A DNA stretch of 6,733 bases from Bacteroidetes bacterium UBA2322 (GTDB taxonomy: Bacteria > Bacteroidota > Bacteroidia > Chitinophagales > UBA2359), in contig DDVC01000184.1 of NCBI GenBank assembly GCA_002345145.1, positions 1 through 6,733 on the forward strand, given 5' to 3'. Below the pieces are notes generated by a model, which saw only the letters and a program-made list of their open reading frames with translations, had not been told where the DNA came from and made no database searches. The translations under genes were made by a program, and so were the position numbers. The first letter of the stretch is position 1. The number at the start of each line of letters is the position of its first letter. Positions 6,642 to 6,733 of this stretch are shown piece after piece.

Positions 6642-6733
6642 ATGTTTGAACAGACTTTTAAAAACATAGACGACATACTTTACAAAGACGCAGGAGCAGA
6701 CAGTGAACTGGATAAGAATATGAAAACCTTTCA
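6642..6733 (+). CDS. hsdM: Start of a probable type I restriction-modification M subunit (partial)
   Basis: Only 30 codons are present before the window ends. The ATG at 6642 opens a frame whose first 24 residues, beginning MFEQTFKNIDDILYKDAGAD and ending SELD, closely resemble from memory the N-terminus of one HsdM lineage. That lineage is the N6-adenine methyltransferase subunit of type I systems, which methylates host sites and forms a complex with the specificity (HsdS) and restriction (HsdR) subunits. After ELD those proteins normally continue with an aromatic residue and a QTSW..FLKYLD block. Here KNMKTF follows instead, so this may be a variant, a small insertion or a damaged gene. No catalytic motif falls within the visible part. 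A strong promoter precedes it, and it is transcribed away from the envelope operon. Confidence 0.6.
   Translation, partial: MFEQTFKNIDDILYKDAGADSELDKNMKTF

Overview
The window looks like chromosomal DNA of a Bacteroidota species. Start codons are preceded by A/T-rich leaders with no clear Shine-Dalgarno sequence. The intergenic regions carry TAnnTTTG-type -7 promoter boxes, one of them with a TTTG -33 box at 20-bp spacing. The secreted proteins have the short signal peptides ending in A-Q or A-S that are common in this phylum. No tRNA, rRNA, CRISPR array, insertion sequence or phage gene is visible.

Layout: (1) 55-717, plus strand, a small secreted protein that is probably an outer-membrane beta-barrel. 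(2) 751-795, a strong hairpin flanked by an A-run and a T-run, serving as a shared terminator between convergent genes. (3) 809-2077, minus strand, waaA/kdtA, the Kdo transferase of lipid A-core assembly, starting with GTG and with its own promoter box at 2168-2175. (4) 2188-4005, minus strand, an Omp85-superfamily outer-membrane protein of TamA-like size with three POTRA-like repeats and a 16-strand-type barrel. (5) 4066-4956, minus strand, a periplasmic PD40/TolB-like beta-propeller protein. (6) 4972-6405, minus strand, a large cytosolic metallophosphoesterase. (7) 6406-6641, a divergent promoter region. (8) 6642 to the window end, plus strand, the first 30 codons of a gene whose N-terminus resembles type I restriction-modification M subunits (HsdM).

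The four minus-strand genes read in the order phosphoesterase, PD40 protein, Omp85 protein, kdtA. They are separated by 15, 60 and 110 bp and are probably one transcription unit with a second internal promoter before kdtA. At least two, and probably three, concern the cell envelope, so a role in LPS or outer-membrane biogenesis is a reasonable inference for the set. The right edge changes theme: a perfect-consensus promoter drives what looks like a defence gene, so the most accessory part of this locus probably lies just outside the window. I see no clear new system inside it. The points most worth following are the phosphoesterase with its long insert, the conserved-looking envelope module, a strong excess of the palindrome GCCGGC, and a hairpin in the kdtA leader.
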